Positions 36,165 to 45,682 of a DNA stretch of 64,000 nt are shown piece after piece. A program made the position numbers and the translations under genes. Numbering within the stretch: position 1 is the stretch's first letter; the number at the start of each line of letters is the position of its first letter. The stretch spans positions 32,773 through 96,772 of the forward strand of contig NZ_JABZFL010000002.1 in NCBI RefSeq assembly GCF_014237455.1, in the 5' to 3' direction. Source of the stretch: Desulfobacula sp. (lineage in GTDB: Bacteria; Desulfobacterota; Desulfobacteria; Desulfobacterales; Desulfobacteraceae). Under the pieces are notes generated by a model. That model searched no databases. It had not been told where the DNA came from and was given only the letters and a program-made list of their open reading frames with translations.

Positions 36165-37289
36165 TCAATACCCAAGGGTTGAAATAATATCCCGGCCGAT
36201 CGCCTCTACCTGCCAGTGCCGTATATTTTCAATTTTTAAAAGGTCTTCGGATGTTGCAGGATTTTTAGAAGCAATGGAAGCAATTATTGCATTATTCAAT
36301 AAAAACCCCGGTTCAATCCCGATTGAATGGCTTAGCTTTTCTCTCATCTTTTTCAGCCTTTCGATCCTTTCCTGAACCCGGGCGTCTTTTCTGGGCCTTC
36401 TGGTTTTCGGATAGGAAGGCAATTCCTTGTGATCAAGATTTTCTGCCCTGACAATGGCTTCTGCACAGAGCTTTCCATACATATCTGCCTGTCTCTGGCT
36501 TATTGCTCTTGTCTTCACCATTTGATCAATTGTCACAGGTTTCATGCGGGCCATGGTCATTAAAGAGGCGTTTGACATAATTTTAAATAAGGGCTTATCC
36601 TTTTTCTGTGCTATCTCAAGCCTGACCTGCAATAAATTTTCAAGAACTGCAAGACTTCTGTTGTCTATTTTACCGGCGCCTTTAAATTTTCTAAACAAGG
36701 GCAACACATAATTGTTTTCATATCGGACCTTTTTTTGTATTTCAAATTCTTCTTTGGCCCAGGGAAGCCGCCCCTTTGCCGCAAGCTTTTGATGAATAAT
36801 ATCATATAACTTTGTAAGATATGCCACATCCCCTACACAATATTCAATCATACCCTGTTTGAGCGGACGTTCTGCCCAGTCAGCTTTTTGATATTTTTTA
36901 TCTGCATCTACGTTAAAATTTCGTTTTAACAGGGCGGCAAGCCCCCGTTCTTTGATGCCTAAAAACCGGCAGGCAATTTCCGTGTCAAACAGGTTGTTCA
37001 CCCGTGCCTGATAATCCCTGTCAAGACTTCTGATATCAAAATCAGCGCCATGAAACACTTTCATCACATCATCATTTTCAAGAATCTTTAGAAACGAGGA
37101 TACTTCTTTGATTTTAAACGGATCGACTAAAAAGGCTTCTTTTGCCGTTGCAATCTGGATCAAGCAAATTTTCTCCTTAAAACAATACATGGAGTCTGCT
37201 TCCAGATCCACGGCTATTATTTTTTCGCTTAAAAGTGCATCACAGACTTTTTTCAGTTCCGTATCCGATTCAATAAACTTGTAATTCAA
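36165..37289 (-). CDS. rnd: Ribonuclease D
   Basis: A 374-residue 3'-5' exoribonuclease. The DEDD residues are visible: IAVDLEADSMY (D, E), VFHGADFDIRSL (D), and YCVGDVAYLTKLY (D with Tyr, DEDDy type). The C-terminal half has HRDC domains (LAVLENLLQVRLEIAQKKDKPLFKIMSN). It trims tRNA and other stable RNA 3' ends. It is divergent from thrS with 73 bases between. Confidence 0.9.
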   Translation of the reverse strand: MNYKFIESDTELKKVCDALLSEKIIAVDLEADSMYCFKEKICLIQIATAKEAFLVDPFKIKEVSSFLKILENDDVMKVFHGADFDIRSLDRDYQARVNNLFDTEIACRFLGIKERGLAALLKRNFNVDADKKYQKADWAERPLKQGMIEYCVGDVAYLTKLYDIIHQKLAAKGRLPWAKEEFEIQKKVRYENNYVLPLFRKFKGAGKIDNRSLAVLENLLQVRLEIAQKKDKPLFKIMSNASLMTMARMKPVTIDQMVKTRAISQRQADMYGKLCAEAIVRAENLDHKELPSYPKTRRPRKDARVQERIERLKKMREKLSHSIGIEPGFLLNNAIIASIASKNPATSEDLLKIENIRHWQVEAIGRDIISTLGY

Positions 37290-37362
37290 TATTTTTTCCC
37301 TTGATTGTTTACACCACTTCTTCTAAAATTCATGTTTTACATTTAACTGACACCATAACACA

Positions 37363-39288
37363 ATGGAAAACAAGATGATCAACATAACATTTCCAGACAA
37401 TAGTATAAAGAGCTTTGAAAATATCCCCACAGGAATGGATATTGCCAAAAGTATTTCAGACGGATTTGCCAGAAACTGTGTGGCAATGCGCATTGATGAC
37501 CAGCTTAAAGATTTAAGCCTGCCTGTCAAGGAAGATACTGCCATCAGCTTTATTACCGCCAAAGATGATGAAGGCCTTGATATTTTAAGGCATTCTTCTG
37601 CCCATGTCATGGCTGAAGCCGTGTTAAACACTTATAAGGATGCAAAACTGACCATCGGCCCTGTGGTGGAAGACGGATTTTATTATGATATTGATATGGA
37701 TCCAATCTCAAAAGATGATTTTGGTGCCATTGAAGCTGAGATGAAAAAAATCATCAAATCCAAGAACACATTTGAACGAAAAGTGGTTTCAAAAAATGAG
37801 GCCCTTGACATATTCAAGGACAACCCGTTTAAACTTGAACTCATCAATGAACTTGATGAAACCCAGGAAATATCCCTTTATCAGAACGGCAAGTTTATAG
37901 ATCTTTGCCGGGGCCCCCACATTCCCCATACCGGCATGATCAAAGGGTTCAAGCTGTTGAAAATATCCGGTGCCTACTGGAGGGCGGACCAGGCAAGAGA
38001 ACAGCTCCAGCGACTTTACGGCATCTCGTTTTTTGATAAAAAAAAGCTCAACAAGTATATCCACCTGATTGAGGAAGCCAAAAAACGGGATCACCGAAAA
38101 CTTGGCACCAAACTGGATCTTTACTCTTTTCATGACGAAGCTGCCGGCATGCCCTTTTTCCATGCAAAGGGCGTTGAGGTATGGAATGCCCTCCTTGAAT
38201 ACTGGCGTGATGAACACAGATCTGCCGGTTATGTGGAAACCAAAACCCCTGTCATGCTCAATAAAAAACTCTGGGAACAAAGCGGTCACTGGGAAAATTA
38301 TCGAGAAAACATGTATACGTCCGTGATTGATGATGAAGAATATGCCATAAAACCCATGAACTGCCCCGGCGGCATGCTGATTTACAAAACAAAGGCATAC
38401 TCCTACAGGGACCTTCCCATAAGAGCCGGTGAAATCGGTCTGGTTCACAGGCACGAATTTTCAGGGGCACTTTCAGGTCTTTTCAGGGTTCGCGCTTTTC
38501 ATCAGGATGACGCCCATATTTTCATGACACCGGATCAAATCGAGAATGAAGTCCTTGGGGTATTGAAACTGTCCCAGAGAATCTATAGCAGGTTCGGCCT
38601 GAATTTTAATCTGGAACTCTCCACCCGGCCCAAAAAATCCATTGGCTCAGATGAGCAGTGGGAAGAGGCGACAAACGGCCTTAAGGCTGCCTTGGACCTC
38701 TATGGCCAGGGATATGTTATTAATGAAGGGGATGGTGCATTTTACGGGCCTAAAATCGATCTCCACATCAAAGATGCTTTAGGCAGAACCTGGCAATGCG
38801 GAACAATCCAACTGGATATGGCTTTGCCGGAAAGATTTGATTTGACTTACAAAGGCCGTGATAATGAAAAGCACCGGCCCATAATGATCCACCGCACTAT
38901 TTATGGATCTCTGGAAAGATTTTTCGGCATCCTTGTGGAACATTTTGCCGGCAAATTCCCCTTGTGGCTGGCGCCTGTTCAGGCCATCCTGCTTCCCATC
39001 AATCAGAATTTGCTGGAATATGCCGAGCAGATCAAATCCGAACTTGAAACCTGTAAAATCAGATGCGAGCTGAACAAAAGAAACGAAACTCTGAAAAAGA
39101 AAATCAGGGATGCGCAATTGAACTATATTCCGCTGATCATCACCATCGGAGATAAAGAAAAAGAAAGTGGAACCCTTTCTGTCAGAACCCTGGATGGCAA
39201 GGTCAGGATGGGCCTTTCCATGGATGAATTTATCACGTCCGTATCCCATCATGCTAAAGAAAGAACTCTGGATGAAGCAATCCTCTAA
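37363..39288 (+). CDS. thrS: Threonyl-tRNA synthetase
   Basis: A 641-residue class II synthetase of standard length and order: TGS domain (1-62), editing domain with HSSAHVMAEAV near 74, catalytic core with CRGPHIPHTG, motif 2 HRHEFSGALSGLFRVRAFHQDDAHIF, zinc ligand in NCPGGM, motif 3 HRTIYGSLERFFGILVEH, and the anticodon-binding domain. No T-box or other leader fits in the 73-base upstream gap. A second in-frame ATG at 37375 is possible; neither has a strong ribosome site. Confidence 0.95.
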   Translation: MENKMINITFPDNSIKSFENIPTGMDIAKSISDGFARNCVAMRIDDQLKDLSLPVKEDTAISFITAKDDEGLDILRHSSAHVMAEAVLNTYKDAKLTIGPVVEDGFYYDIDMDPISKDDFGAIEAEMKKIIKSKNTFERKVVSKNEALDIFKDNPFKLELINELDETQEISLYQNGKFIDLCRGPHIPHTGMIKGFKLLKISGAYWRADQAREQLQRLYGISFFDKKKLNKYIHLIEEAKKRDHRKLGTKLDLYSFHDEAAGMPFFHAKGVEVWNALLEYWRDEHRSAGYVETKTPVMLNKKLWEQSGHWENYRENMYTSVIDDEEYAIKPMNCPGGMLIYKTKAYSYRDLPIRAGEIGLVHRHEFSGALSGLFRVRAFHQDDAHIFMTPDQIENEVLGVLKLSQRIYSRFGLNFNLELSTRPKKSIGSDEQWEEATNGLKAALDLYGQGYVINEGDGAFYGPKIDLHIKDALGRTWQCGTIQLDMALPERFDLTYKGRDNEKHRPIMIHRTIYGSLERFFGILVEHFAGKFPLWLAPVQAILLPINQNLLEYAEQIKSELETCKIRCELNKRNETLKKKIRDAQLNYIPLIITIGDKEKESGTLSVRTLDGKVRMGLSMDEFITSVSHHAKERTLDEAIL

Positions 39289-39304
39289 CACGCTTGCCCT
39301 GATC

Positions 39305-39351
39305 TTTTGTTTCAGACTACCGGTTATTGTTTTGTATGTTCTGAAACAAAA
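39305..39351. terminator. Inverted repeat between thrS and a convergent gene
   Basis: TTTTGTTTCAGA (39305-39316) and TCTGAAACAAAA (39340-39351) are perfect 12-base arms with a 23-base centre in the 67-base gap of two convergent genes. A-rich and T-rich outer ends fit a weak bidirectional terminator. Confidence 0.5.
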
Positions 39352-39355
39352 TGAA

Positions 39356-40282
39356 TCATGACAAAGGCATAGCATCCAGGTCTGCGACCAGTTTCCGGAC
39401 CGTTCTGACAAATTCGTTCTTAAACCCCTCGTTTTCCACATTGGTAAAACTTGTAAAATCAACGAGTTCCAATTTTTTCACAACATTCAGCAAATCAAGC
39501 AGATATTTTTGTGAAAGGGTATTATAGGTTGAAACCCGCATTTCTTTATTTTCAGCTTTCTTTTTTATTGCCGCCACATCTTTATACAGACCTTCAGGAT
39601 CTTGAAAGCGAAGGTGCAATACCTCATACAGCAACAGGAACAAAGCATCGATCCGATTGCTTTTGATCACTGTGGGGCTGTGGAGAAAAGAATAGTTTTC
39701 ATCCACAGTCACCTCTGCCTTTCCAAGGTATTCCACTTTTTCAAACCAATTCATGGTATAGGAAATATACTCTTTGCGCTGCCAGTTATTTTTTTCCCAG
39801 ATATGAGCCCGGATGGCTTTTGGCAATTCAGAAATACAGACCTCATGAGTTTCATAATCAAAGCTTCCCAACAGGGCACCGGATTGAAAAATGTCCACAC
39901 CGGGTCTGCCGGCATATTCAGAACACTCTATACAGATAACTCGATCTTCTTTACCCGGCCTCAGGATTATAATCTTATAGGACGGCTTTCCCTTTTCAAT
40001 CCGCACCAGCTCTTCAGCCGAGTCCGGCGGGATAATGGAGTCGGCAACAAAAGGGGGTAAAAAGGCGGCTAAAAGACCGGGACTCAGATCAAGCTGTTCC
40101 AGAACCTTTTTGAATACCGACAGATCTTTTTCTTCCAGAGGATGGACCGGTATAAGTCTTCCCGGCTCCATATCAGAAAAAAATCTCTCCATGACAGCTT
40201 CAAGACCAGCTTGCCAATGGGCACTTCTGGGGTCTTTTTTTTCATCAATCCATTGTTTCACTTTTTGGGCCATTTGATCCAT
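39356..40282 (-). CDS. Hypothetical protein, 308 residues
   Basis: Not recognised. The sequence is soluble and mainly helical at both ends, with a central beta-rich part (PSYKIIILRPGKEDRVICIECSEYAGRPGVDIFQSGALLGSFDYETHEVCISELPKAIRAHIW). No signal, membrane segment or known catalytic motif. GAGAGGA precedes the ATG and codon use is like the neighbours, so it is a normal resident gene. It is convergent with thrS and monocistronic. Confidence 0.7.
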   Translation of the reverse strand: MDQMAQKVKQWIDEKKDPRSAHWQAGLEAVMERFFSDMEPGRLIPVHPLEEKDLSVFKKVLEQLDLSPGLLAAFLPPFVADSIIPPDSAEELVRIEKGKPSYKIIILRPGKEDRVICIECSEYAGRPGVDIFQSGALLGSFDYETHEVCISELPKAIRAHIWEKNNWQRKEYISYTMNWFEKVEYLGKAEVTVDENYSFLHSPTVIKSNRIDALFLLLYEVLHLRFQDPEGLYKDVAAIKKKAENKEMRVSTYNTLSQKYLLDLLNVVKKLELVDFTSFTNVENEGFKNEFVRTVRKLVADLDAMPLS

Positions 40283-40381
40283 TAAACCGTCCTCTCTTTA
40301 AATTTCGATCTATCAAACCAAAATTTTCCTTTTGTTGTCAATCTATTTTCTACAGAATGATGAATTTATTTACAATAATTT

Positions 40382-41038
40382 CTATCTTGTATAGTTCCAT
40401 AAAATACAACTATAAACGATTGTCAGTATCACTGTATATCCCATGAGGACATAAAACCAAACGCCGGAAAATTTTGGTGTTCGCAGGGATGATAAATTAA
40501 AGCCCGCCATGATCATGAACATTGCATAGAGTATGATTGAAAAAATGCCTTGGCTGAAAAATTGTTCAAACAGAAAAATAAACGCAAAAAAAATGACATT
40601 GTTGTCCAGTGCAAGCCCCTTGTAAGTTGAGCTGTCCACAAGGCCGAATACATTAAAATAACTCAGTCGTATCGCACTGGTGGCAACAATCACAAATGCA
40701 CCTGGCAAATACCATGCACTGAACTGCCCATAACTTAAAAGAAAAACAGCCGGGCAGATGCCAAAACTGACCATATCGATCAACGAGTCCAGCTGCCCTC
40801 CAAATTCTCCTTGTTTTTGTGTTCTGCCCTTCATATTTCGAGCGATAATACCGTCTCCCCAGTCAAAAAGAACGGCCCAGATCATTGCAATGATGGCAAT
40901 GGAAAAATGTTGTAAAACTGCAAAGTAGATCCCTAAAAGTGCACATAAAAGTCCTGCAAGAGAGCAGATATTTGGAAGATCTTTGGCAAACCAGAGCATG
41001 CCGGTCTGATGTGAGGGTTTATATGGTGGTGTGTTCAT
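40382..41038 (-). CDS. CDP-alcohol phosphatidyltransferase-family membrane enzyme
   Basis: A 218-residue membrane protein with the CDP-alcohol phosphotransferase motif DGxxARxnGxxxDxxxD read as DWGDGIIARNMKGRTQKQGEFGGQLDSLID, and about six helices. It swaps CMP of a CDP-linked alcohol for another alcohol. The ATG at 41038 is chosen since longer readings overlap the upstream gene. It follows an aminotransferase-fold gene by ten bases and closes a three-gene operon with a nucleotidyltransferase, so CDP-amino-alcohol is a likely donor. Phosphatidylserine synthase (PssA) is an alternative. Confidence 0.82.
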   Translation of the reverse strand: MNTPPYKPSHQTGMLWFAKDLPNICSLAGLLCALLGIYFAVLQHFSIAIIAMIWAVLFDWGDGIIARNMKGRTQKQGEFGGQLDSLIDMVSFGICPAVFLLSYGQFSAWYLPGAFVIVATSAIRLSYFNVFGLVDSSTYKGLALDNNVIFFAFIFLFEQFFSQGIFSIILYAMFMIMAGFNLSSLRTPKFSGVWFYVLMGYTVILTIVYSCILWNYTR

Positions 41039-41048
41039 CACAATCTCT

Positions 41049-42152
41049 CTATTTATACCCAAGGATAGATGCCAGCGCATCCACCAGGTTGGTGTTTTCT
41101 TCTTCAGTCCGGGAGGCGATACGGATAAATCGATCCCCATGGGCCAGAGTTTTACCCAGACAGTGTTTGATATACATATTATGGTCGATAAATAATTTTT
41201 CTGTTAATTGCGGCGCATTCAGTCCGGCGTCGGGCAGACGGCAAAAAATAAAATTTGCGTCTGGTTGATAAACCGAAAGCTGTGAAAAAGAGTTCAGGTT
41301 TTCATAAAGTTTATCCCGATCTTTTTTAACCTGGTTGCAGCTTTTAATAAAATCCGCATGGAAATCAGGCAGGATTCTTAAAAACTCTTCGGCAAATCCG
41401 TTAATATTCCAGATATGAACACCCTGACGAACTGCATTGGCAAATTTCAGATTTGCTGTAACCAGATATCCGATTCGAATGCCGCAGATACCATATGCCT
41501 TGCTCATGCTTTTAAAAATAGCAATATTGGGATACTGCTCAATTTCATCTTCCATTGAAAATTGATCCGGGTCGTGGGTAAAATCAATAAAGGACTCATC
41601 AATAATCAGCTGACAGTCATGATCGGCAAGTTTCGCTGCCAGGCGCACCAAATCATGTTTTGGGACGGCGATGGAGGTTGGATTGTTCGGTGTGACCACA
41701 ACCGCAACATCTGCTTCGGCTTTAATGGTGTGAGCTGCGAATTTGTCCACATCCAGCTGGAAAGACGGCCATTCAAGTGGAAACTCTATGGCACTGCCCT
41801 GTGGCGCGGCATTCACATATTCATTAAATGACGGCACCGGAACAATGAGCCTGTTAGACATCTGTCCCGAAACGATTTTGATAAGCTCTGCCGCACCATT
41901 ACCGACAACAATGCGCTCCGGGGGTTGATCAATAAGCTTACCCACCAGATTGGCCAGGACATCCTGGGCAACCGGGTAGTTCAGGACAAGCTCATGAATT
42001 TTCTTTTTAAAACAGGAGAATACCTCTTCCGGCGGAAAATAAAGGTTATATAAATATGCATGATCAATAAAGTCATGGCGATAGTATCCACCATGCTGAC
42101 CTGAGATATAGTCATATTTCTCCGCCGGGTTGTTATAATCAGGATTGGGCAT
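41049..42152 (-). CDS. Class I/II aminotransferase-fold PLP enzyme (HisC/CobD-like)
   Basis: A 367-residue fold-type I PLP enzyme. VGNGAAELIKIV, VVTPNNPTS, IDESFIDF and the PLP lysine in FKSMSKAYGICGIRIGY are HisC/CobD-like. HisC transaminates histidinol phosphate, CobD-type members decarboxylate phospho-threonine or phospho-serine. With a cytidylyltransferase-like gene upstream (14-base overlap) and a CDP-alcohol transferase downstream, a phospho-amino-acid decarboxylase making an amino-alcohol phosphate is attractive. No his or cobalamin genes are near. The choice between decarboxylase and transaminase is inference. Confidence 0.8.
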   Translation of the reverse strand: MPNPDYNNPAEKYDYISGQHGGYYRHDFIDHAYLYNLYFPPEEVFSCFKKKIHELVLNYPVAQDVLANLVGKLIDQPPERIVVGNGAAELIKIVSGQMSNRLIVPVPSFNEYVNAAPQGSAIEFPLEWPSFQLDVDKFAAHTIKAEADVAVVVTPNNPTSIAVPKHDLVRLAAKLADHDCQLIIDESFIDFTHDPDQFSMEDEIEQYPNIAIFKSMSKAYGICGIRIGYLVTANLKFANAVRQGVHIWNINGFAEEFLRILPDFHADFIKSCNQVKKDRDKLYENLNSFSQLSVYQPDANFIFCRLPDAGLNAPQLTEKLFIDHNMYIKHCLGKTLAHGDRFIRIASRTEEENTNLVDALASILGYK

Positions 42153-42996
42153 AAAGGCTTCCTTGTAAAACTTTTTTCCTGACAGGCAGGTCTGTATCTT
42201 TAAAATAATTTGTACCTAAAGTATAAAAGGGCTGACTGACCTTTGATGGAAACAATCTTTCAGCGGATGCAAGGTCTTCTACGGTATCAATTTCATACCA
42301 TGGCTTATGGTCAAAAAAAACAGCTTCAAGGGATAGTGTTTTTTCAATCACTAATTGCTTAAATACCTTTTCATAATAGTCATTAACCCTGCCTGCCAGA
42401 ATAAATTGATTCAGTTTTTCGATAACCAAATACCAGGAGGAAACGGAAAGACTATATATATTTACCGTCTTATAACGAACCCCGCCGGAACCATTTATTG
42501 CATCACTATAAAATGCATTGATCGTATTGGATGCATTGATTGTGACCGTTGAACCGTTCAGCCACGGTTTCATTCCGGCAATGGCAATCCTATCAGGGTA
42601 AAGCATCTCGGTCAATAAAGACGGGTCAAAAACAAGATCACTTTCAATGAGCAAAAAAGGTTCATTAATAATGTCTCTGGCCATCCATAAGGAGTATATA
42701 TTATTGGTTGTTTTGTATAACGGGCTGAAAACATACTCAATGGTAAGATTGCCTGCCCGGGTTTTCAGAAAATTTCGAATACAGTCTTCCAGGTGACCGG
42801 TAACCACGACCAGTCGTTTGAAACCGTTTTGATTCAAGCTTTTGATCAACCGTTCCAATATGGACATTTCATTCACAAGTGTGAGGCATTTGGGTGATTT
42901 TTTTGTAAGGGGGAGCAGGCGGCTTCCTGTACCGGCTGCCAGTAGCAAGGCTGTTGTTACGCGTCTTTGGGGATAAGGTTTCTTTTCTGGTCTCAT
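42139..42996 (-). CDS. LicC/PntC-like nucleotidyltransferase
   Basis: A 286-residue nucleotidyltransferase. TTALLLAAGTGSRLLPLTKKSPKCLTLVN is the NTP-binding signature, LLIESDLVFD the metal aspartate, and WYEIDTVEDLASAE the C-terminal aspartate. Family members join CTP (or another NTP) to phosphocholine, phosphonates or sugar phosphates. The ATG at 42996 follows AAGGAGG; a TTG at 43029 is less likely. It overlaps the aminotransferase gene. PntC of phosphonate pathways is a fused version of this pair, but no PEP mutase gene is in the window, so a phosphate-ester alcohol is preferred. Confidence 0.8.
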   Translation of the reverse strand: MRPEKKPYPQRRVTTALLLAAGTGSRLLPLTKKSPKCLTLVNEMSILERLIKSLNQNGFKRLVVVTGHLEDCIRNFLKTRAGNLTIEYVFSPLYKTTNNIYSLWMARDIINEPFLLIESDLVFDPSLLTEMLYPDRIAIAGMKPWLNGSTVTINASNTINAFYSDAINGSGGVRYKTVNIYSLSVSSWYLVIEKLNQFILAGRVNDYYEKVFKQLVIEKTLSLEAVFFDHKPWYEIDTVEDLASAERLFPSKVSQPFYTLGTNYFKDTDLPVRKKVLQGSLYAQS

Positions 42997-43397
42997 AGAC
43001 CTCCTTATATTAACAATTAATGGACTCAAAAAATCACCATCTGTTTTGGAGATGAGATCTTTTGTACGGCTGACAAGTTTTGTTAAAAATAAAGGCTTCT
43101 AACTTTGGGGGGCAAACCACATGTGAGGATCGGGGATATACACCTTAAGAAGAAAACATTTGCGTATCCTTTATATCAATACGACTATTAACAGGGTATA
43201 GGAATATCGAATAAAGTCAAGGATCAAATATTTTCCCCTTCTTAGTTGGCATTTTTTTTGCAGCCATTGGTTCATCCCTTTTTTGCTTGACTTGCAGGGT
43301 GAATCATCTATGTTGGTACGAAAGCATAAAAAATATATAAATTTTCACATGGAATGGCATTAACTTTCACCGCCTGTTCGTGATAAAGGACATTATT
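42997..43397. other. Divergent intergenic region
   Basis: About 400 bases between divergent genes. It holds the ribosome site of the nucleotidyltransferase, a sigma-54-like promoter for the 43398 gene (separate entry), and no RNA gene that I can recognise. Confidence 0.5.
43246..43262 (+). promoter_or_regulatory. Sigma-54-like promoter
   Basis: TTGGCATTTTTTTTGCA has GG at 43248-43249 and GC at 43260-43261 with ten bases between, matching the -24/-12 pattern; only the consensus C after TTGGCA is T. It lies about 135 bases ahead of the metallo-hydrolase gene. Confidence 0.6.
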
Positions 43398-44237
43398 ATG
43401 CGGCTCACTGTTCTTGTAGACAACAACACCCTTATCGACCGGTATTTTCTGGCAGAGCCCGGATTGTCATTTCTGATCGAGGATGAGGGGCTGTCTGTTC
43501 TATTTGATACGGGTTATTCGGACATCTTTATCAAGAATGCCCAAAAGATGGGAAAAGGCTTGGCGAATCTGGATTTTATTGTTCTTTCCCACAGTCACCT
43601 GGACCATACATGGGGAATAGAACCTCTGATTCGGTATCTGGCTGAATTGGAGATTGAACACCGTGCTTTTTCACGCCCTGCCCTGGTCGCACATCCGGAA
43701 AGCTTGACGGGCGCCAGTGCTGACGGGTTCAGAGAATTTGGCTCTTTGATTTCAAAAGACAGGCTTGCCAAGCACTTTGATCTTCGCTTGAGCAAAGAAC
43801 CTCAATTTTTGACCGAGCATCTTATCTTTCTTGGAGAAATACCAAAAACAAATGATTTTGAGAGCGGCCTGACATTTGGCAGGAAAGATGGGGCCAATGA
43901 AGATGATAACGTCATTGAAGATTCCGCTCTTGTCTATAAAACATCAAAAGGGCTGGTCATTATTACCGGATGTTCCCACGCAGGCATATGCAATATCATT
44001 GAATATGCAAAAAAAATCTGCGACGACCAGCGAATCCTGGATATCATTGGAGGATTTCATCTGCAAAATCCCCCGAAACACCAGCTTGAAGGTACCATTT
44101 CCTACTTTAAAAACCTTCATCCCGTAGAGATTCATGCCTGTCATTGTACAGACCTTGCATCAAAAATTGCCCTGTCCAGGGTTGTCAATTTAAAAGAAGT
44201 CGGGGTTGGGCTCTCTCTTCAATATAAAAAGGATTAA
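43398..44237 (+). CDS. Metallo-beta-lactamase-fold hydrolase (dihydropterin/RFA-P synthase-like group)
   Basis: A 279-residue MBL-fold protein. SHSHLDHTWG (metal motif), GCSHAGICNI, GGFHLQ and HACHCTDLA are typical of the group that includes the archaeal dihydropterin-ribofuranosyl-aminobenzene phosphate synthase homologues; in bacteria the reaction is not established. AAGGA precedes the ATG at 43398; a GTG at 43380 is also open. It heads a run of plus-strand genes, maybe under sigma-54 control. Confidence 0.8.
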   Translation: MRLTVLVDNNTLIDRYFLAEPGLSFLIEDEGLSVLFDTGYSDIFIKNAQKMGKGLANLDFIVLSHSHLDHTWGIEPLIRYLAELEIEHRAFSRPALVAHPESLTGASADGFREFGSLISKDRLAKHFDLRLSKEPQFLTEHLIFLGEIPKTNDFESGLTFGRKDGANEDDNVIEDSALVYKTSKGLVIITGCSHAGICNIIEYAKKICDDQRILDIIGGFHLQNPPKHQLEGTISYFKNLHPVEIHACHCTDLASKIALSRVVNLKEVGVGLSLQYKKD

Positions 44238-44297
44238 CAATTACGTCCATAAGACAGCCAAAGGCTTTTTTACATTCTATTAATTAAAGGAATAACC

Positions 44298-45125
44298 ATG
44301 AATATTGAAAAAATTTCTGAAACACTGATCTATTGGGCAACAACGTACTCAGTAAAATTAATTGCCGCCATTCTTATTTTTATAATCGGTAAATGGATAG
44401 CCGGCAAACTTACAAAGCTGATCACACGGCTTCTTGAAAAAAACAATGTCGACACTACCCTGACTAAATTCCTTGAAAGTATCATTTATTATACCCTGCT
44501 GATTGTTGTCATTATCGCAGCTGCAGGCCAACTTGGAATAAATACCACATCATTTCTTACTATCGTCGGGGCAGCGGGGCTTGCCATCGGCCTTGCTCTG
44601 AAAGATTCCCTGTCCAATTTTGCTTCAGGGGTCATGCTGGTCCTTTTCCATCCCTACAGGGTGGGAGACTTTATCAGTGCAGCCGGTGTATCCGGAAATG
44701 TCATCAGTATCACCCTGTTTAATACCATACTAAACACGCCGGACAACCAGAGAGTAATTGTCCCCAACTCAAATATTACGACCGATGTGATCACTAATGT
44801 AACCGCCAATGATACACGAAGAGTAGATCTTGTAATCGGTATCGGCTATGAGGATGATATTAAAAAAGCAAAAACGATTTTAGATAAAATTATTAAAGAA
44901 GAAAGCAGGGTTCTGGATACACCAGAAACGAAAATTGCTGTTTCCGAGCTTGCTGACAGCAGTGTGAACTTTGTTGTCAGGCCCTGGGTAAAAACATCTG
45001 AATACTGGGATGTCTATTTTGATTTAACTGAAAAAATCAAAATTACATTTGACAAAGAAGGCATCAGTATCCCCTACCCGCAACAGGATGTTCATATGTT
45101 CAACCAGCAGGTAGAAGAAAAATAA
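44298..45125 (+). CDS. mscS: Small-conductance mechanosensitive channel MscS
   Basis: A 275-residue inner membrane channel that opens on membrane tension after osmotic downshock. Three helices, the last with the Gly/Ala-rich pore pattern LTIVGAAGLAIGLALKDSLSNFASGVMLVLFHPYRVGDFI, then the cytoplasmic beta domain with VPNSNITTDVITNVT and the alpha/beta end. Length matches E. coli MscS. AAAGGA ribosome site. Confidence 0.92.
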   Translation: MNIEKISETLIYWATTYSVKLIAAILIFIIGKWIAGKLTKLITRLLEKNNVDTTLTKFLESIIYYTLLIVVIIAAAGQLGINTTSFLTIVGAAGLAIGLALKDSLSNFASGVMLVLFHPYRVGDFISAAGVSGNVISITLFNTILNTPDNQRVIVPNSNITTDVITNVTANDTRRVDLVIGIGYEDDIKKAKTILDKIIKEESRVLDTPETKIAVSELADSSVNFVVRPWVKTSEYWDVYFDLTEKIKITFDKEGISIPYPQQDVHMFNQQVEEK

Positions 45126-45175
45126 AAATTGCACCATTAAATAAAAACTGTTTACAACGTTGAAAGAGGTAGAAG

Positions 45176-45646
45176 ATGACTCAAAAAGCATTTCAAGATT
45201 ATTACTCAGAAGATTTCAGTCACTGCTACGGATGCGGCAGACTGAATGAGCACGGATTACAGATAAAAAGTTATTGGGATGGAGAAGAAAGTGTTGTTAA
45301 ATTCCTTCCCGAAGAGCACCATATTGCCATCCCAGGATTTGTTTATGGCGGCCTGATTGCTTCTCTAATTGACTGTCATTGTGTAGGAACTGCTGCTGCG
45401 GCAACCTATCAGGCCCAGGGCAGGGACATGGATACAGAACCGGCCCTGCGGTTTGTTACTGGATCTTTAAAAGTCAATTACCTTGCCCCGACCCCTTTGG
45501 GTGTGGAGCTTGAAATTCGTGGCAGAGTGGTTGAAGTAAAAGAAAAAAAAGTGGTGGTCGATGCAACACTGCTGGCAAATAATAAAGTTTGTGCGACGGG
45601 TAATGTTGTGGCTGTCCGTCTACCGGAAAACATGATAATTAAATAA
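45176..45646 (+). CDS. PaaI/YbgC-type hotdog thioesterase
   Basis: A 156-residue hotdog-fold protein. CYGCGRLNEHGLQIKSYWDGEESVVKFLP and the long helix region GFVYGGLIASLIDCHCVGTAAAA (with the active-site Asp) mark the PaaI-like acyl-CoA thioesterases; a beta end FVTGSLKVNYLAPTPLGVELEIRGRVVEVK follows. It hydrolyses acyl thioesters; the chain is unknown. GAGGTAGAAG precedes the ATG. The giant lipid synthase lies nearby on the other strand, but a link is only suggested. Confidence 0.8.
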   Translation: MTQKAFQDYYSEDFSHCYGCGRLNEHGLQIKSYWDGEESVVKFLPEEHHIAIPGFVYGGLIASLIDCHCVGTAAAATYQAQGRDMDTEPALRFVTGSLKVNYLAPTPLGVELEIRGRVVEVKEKKVVVDATLLANNKVCATGNVVAVRLPENMIIK

Positions 45647-45682
45647 ATTTATCAAATTTTAATAAATTAAGGCGTATAAAAA

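Noticed and set aside
40382..42996. Phosphonate biosynthesis cluster
   Set aside because: PEP mutase, the defining enzyme, is not in the window; only the activation step would fit.
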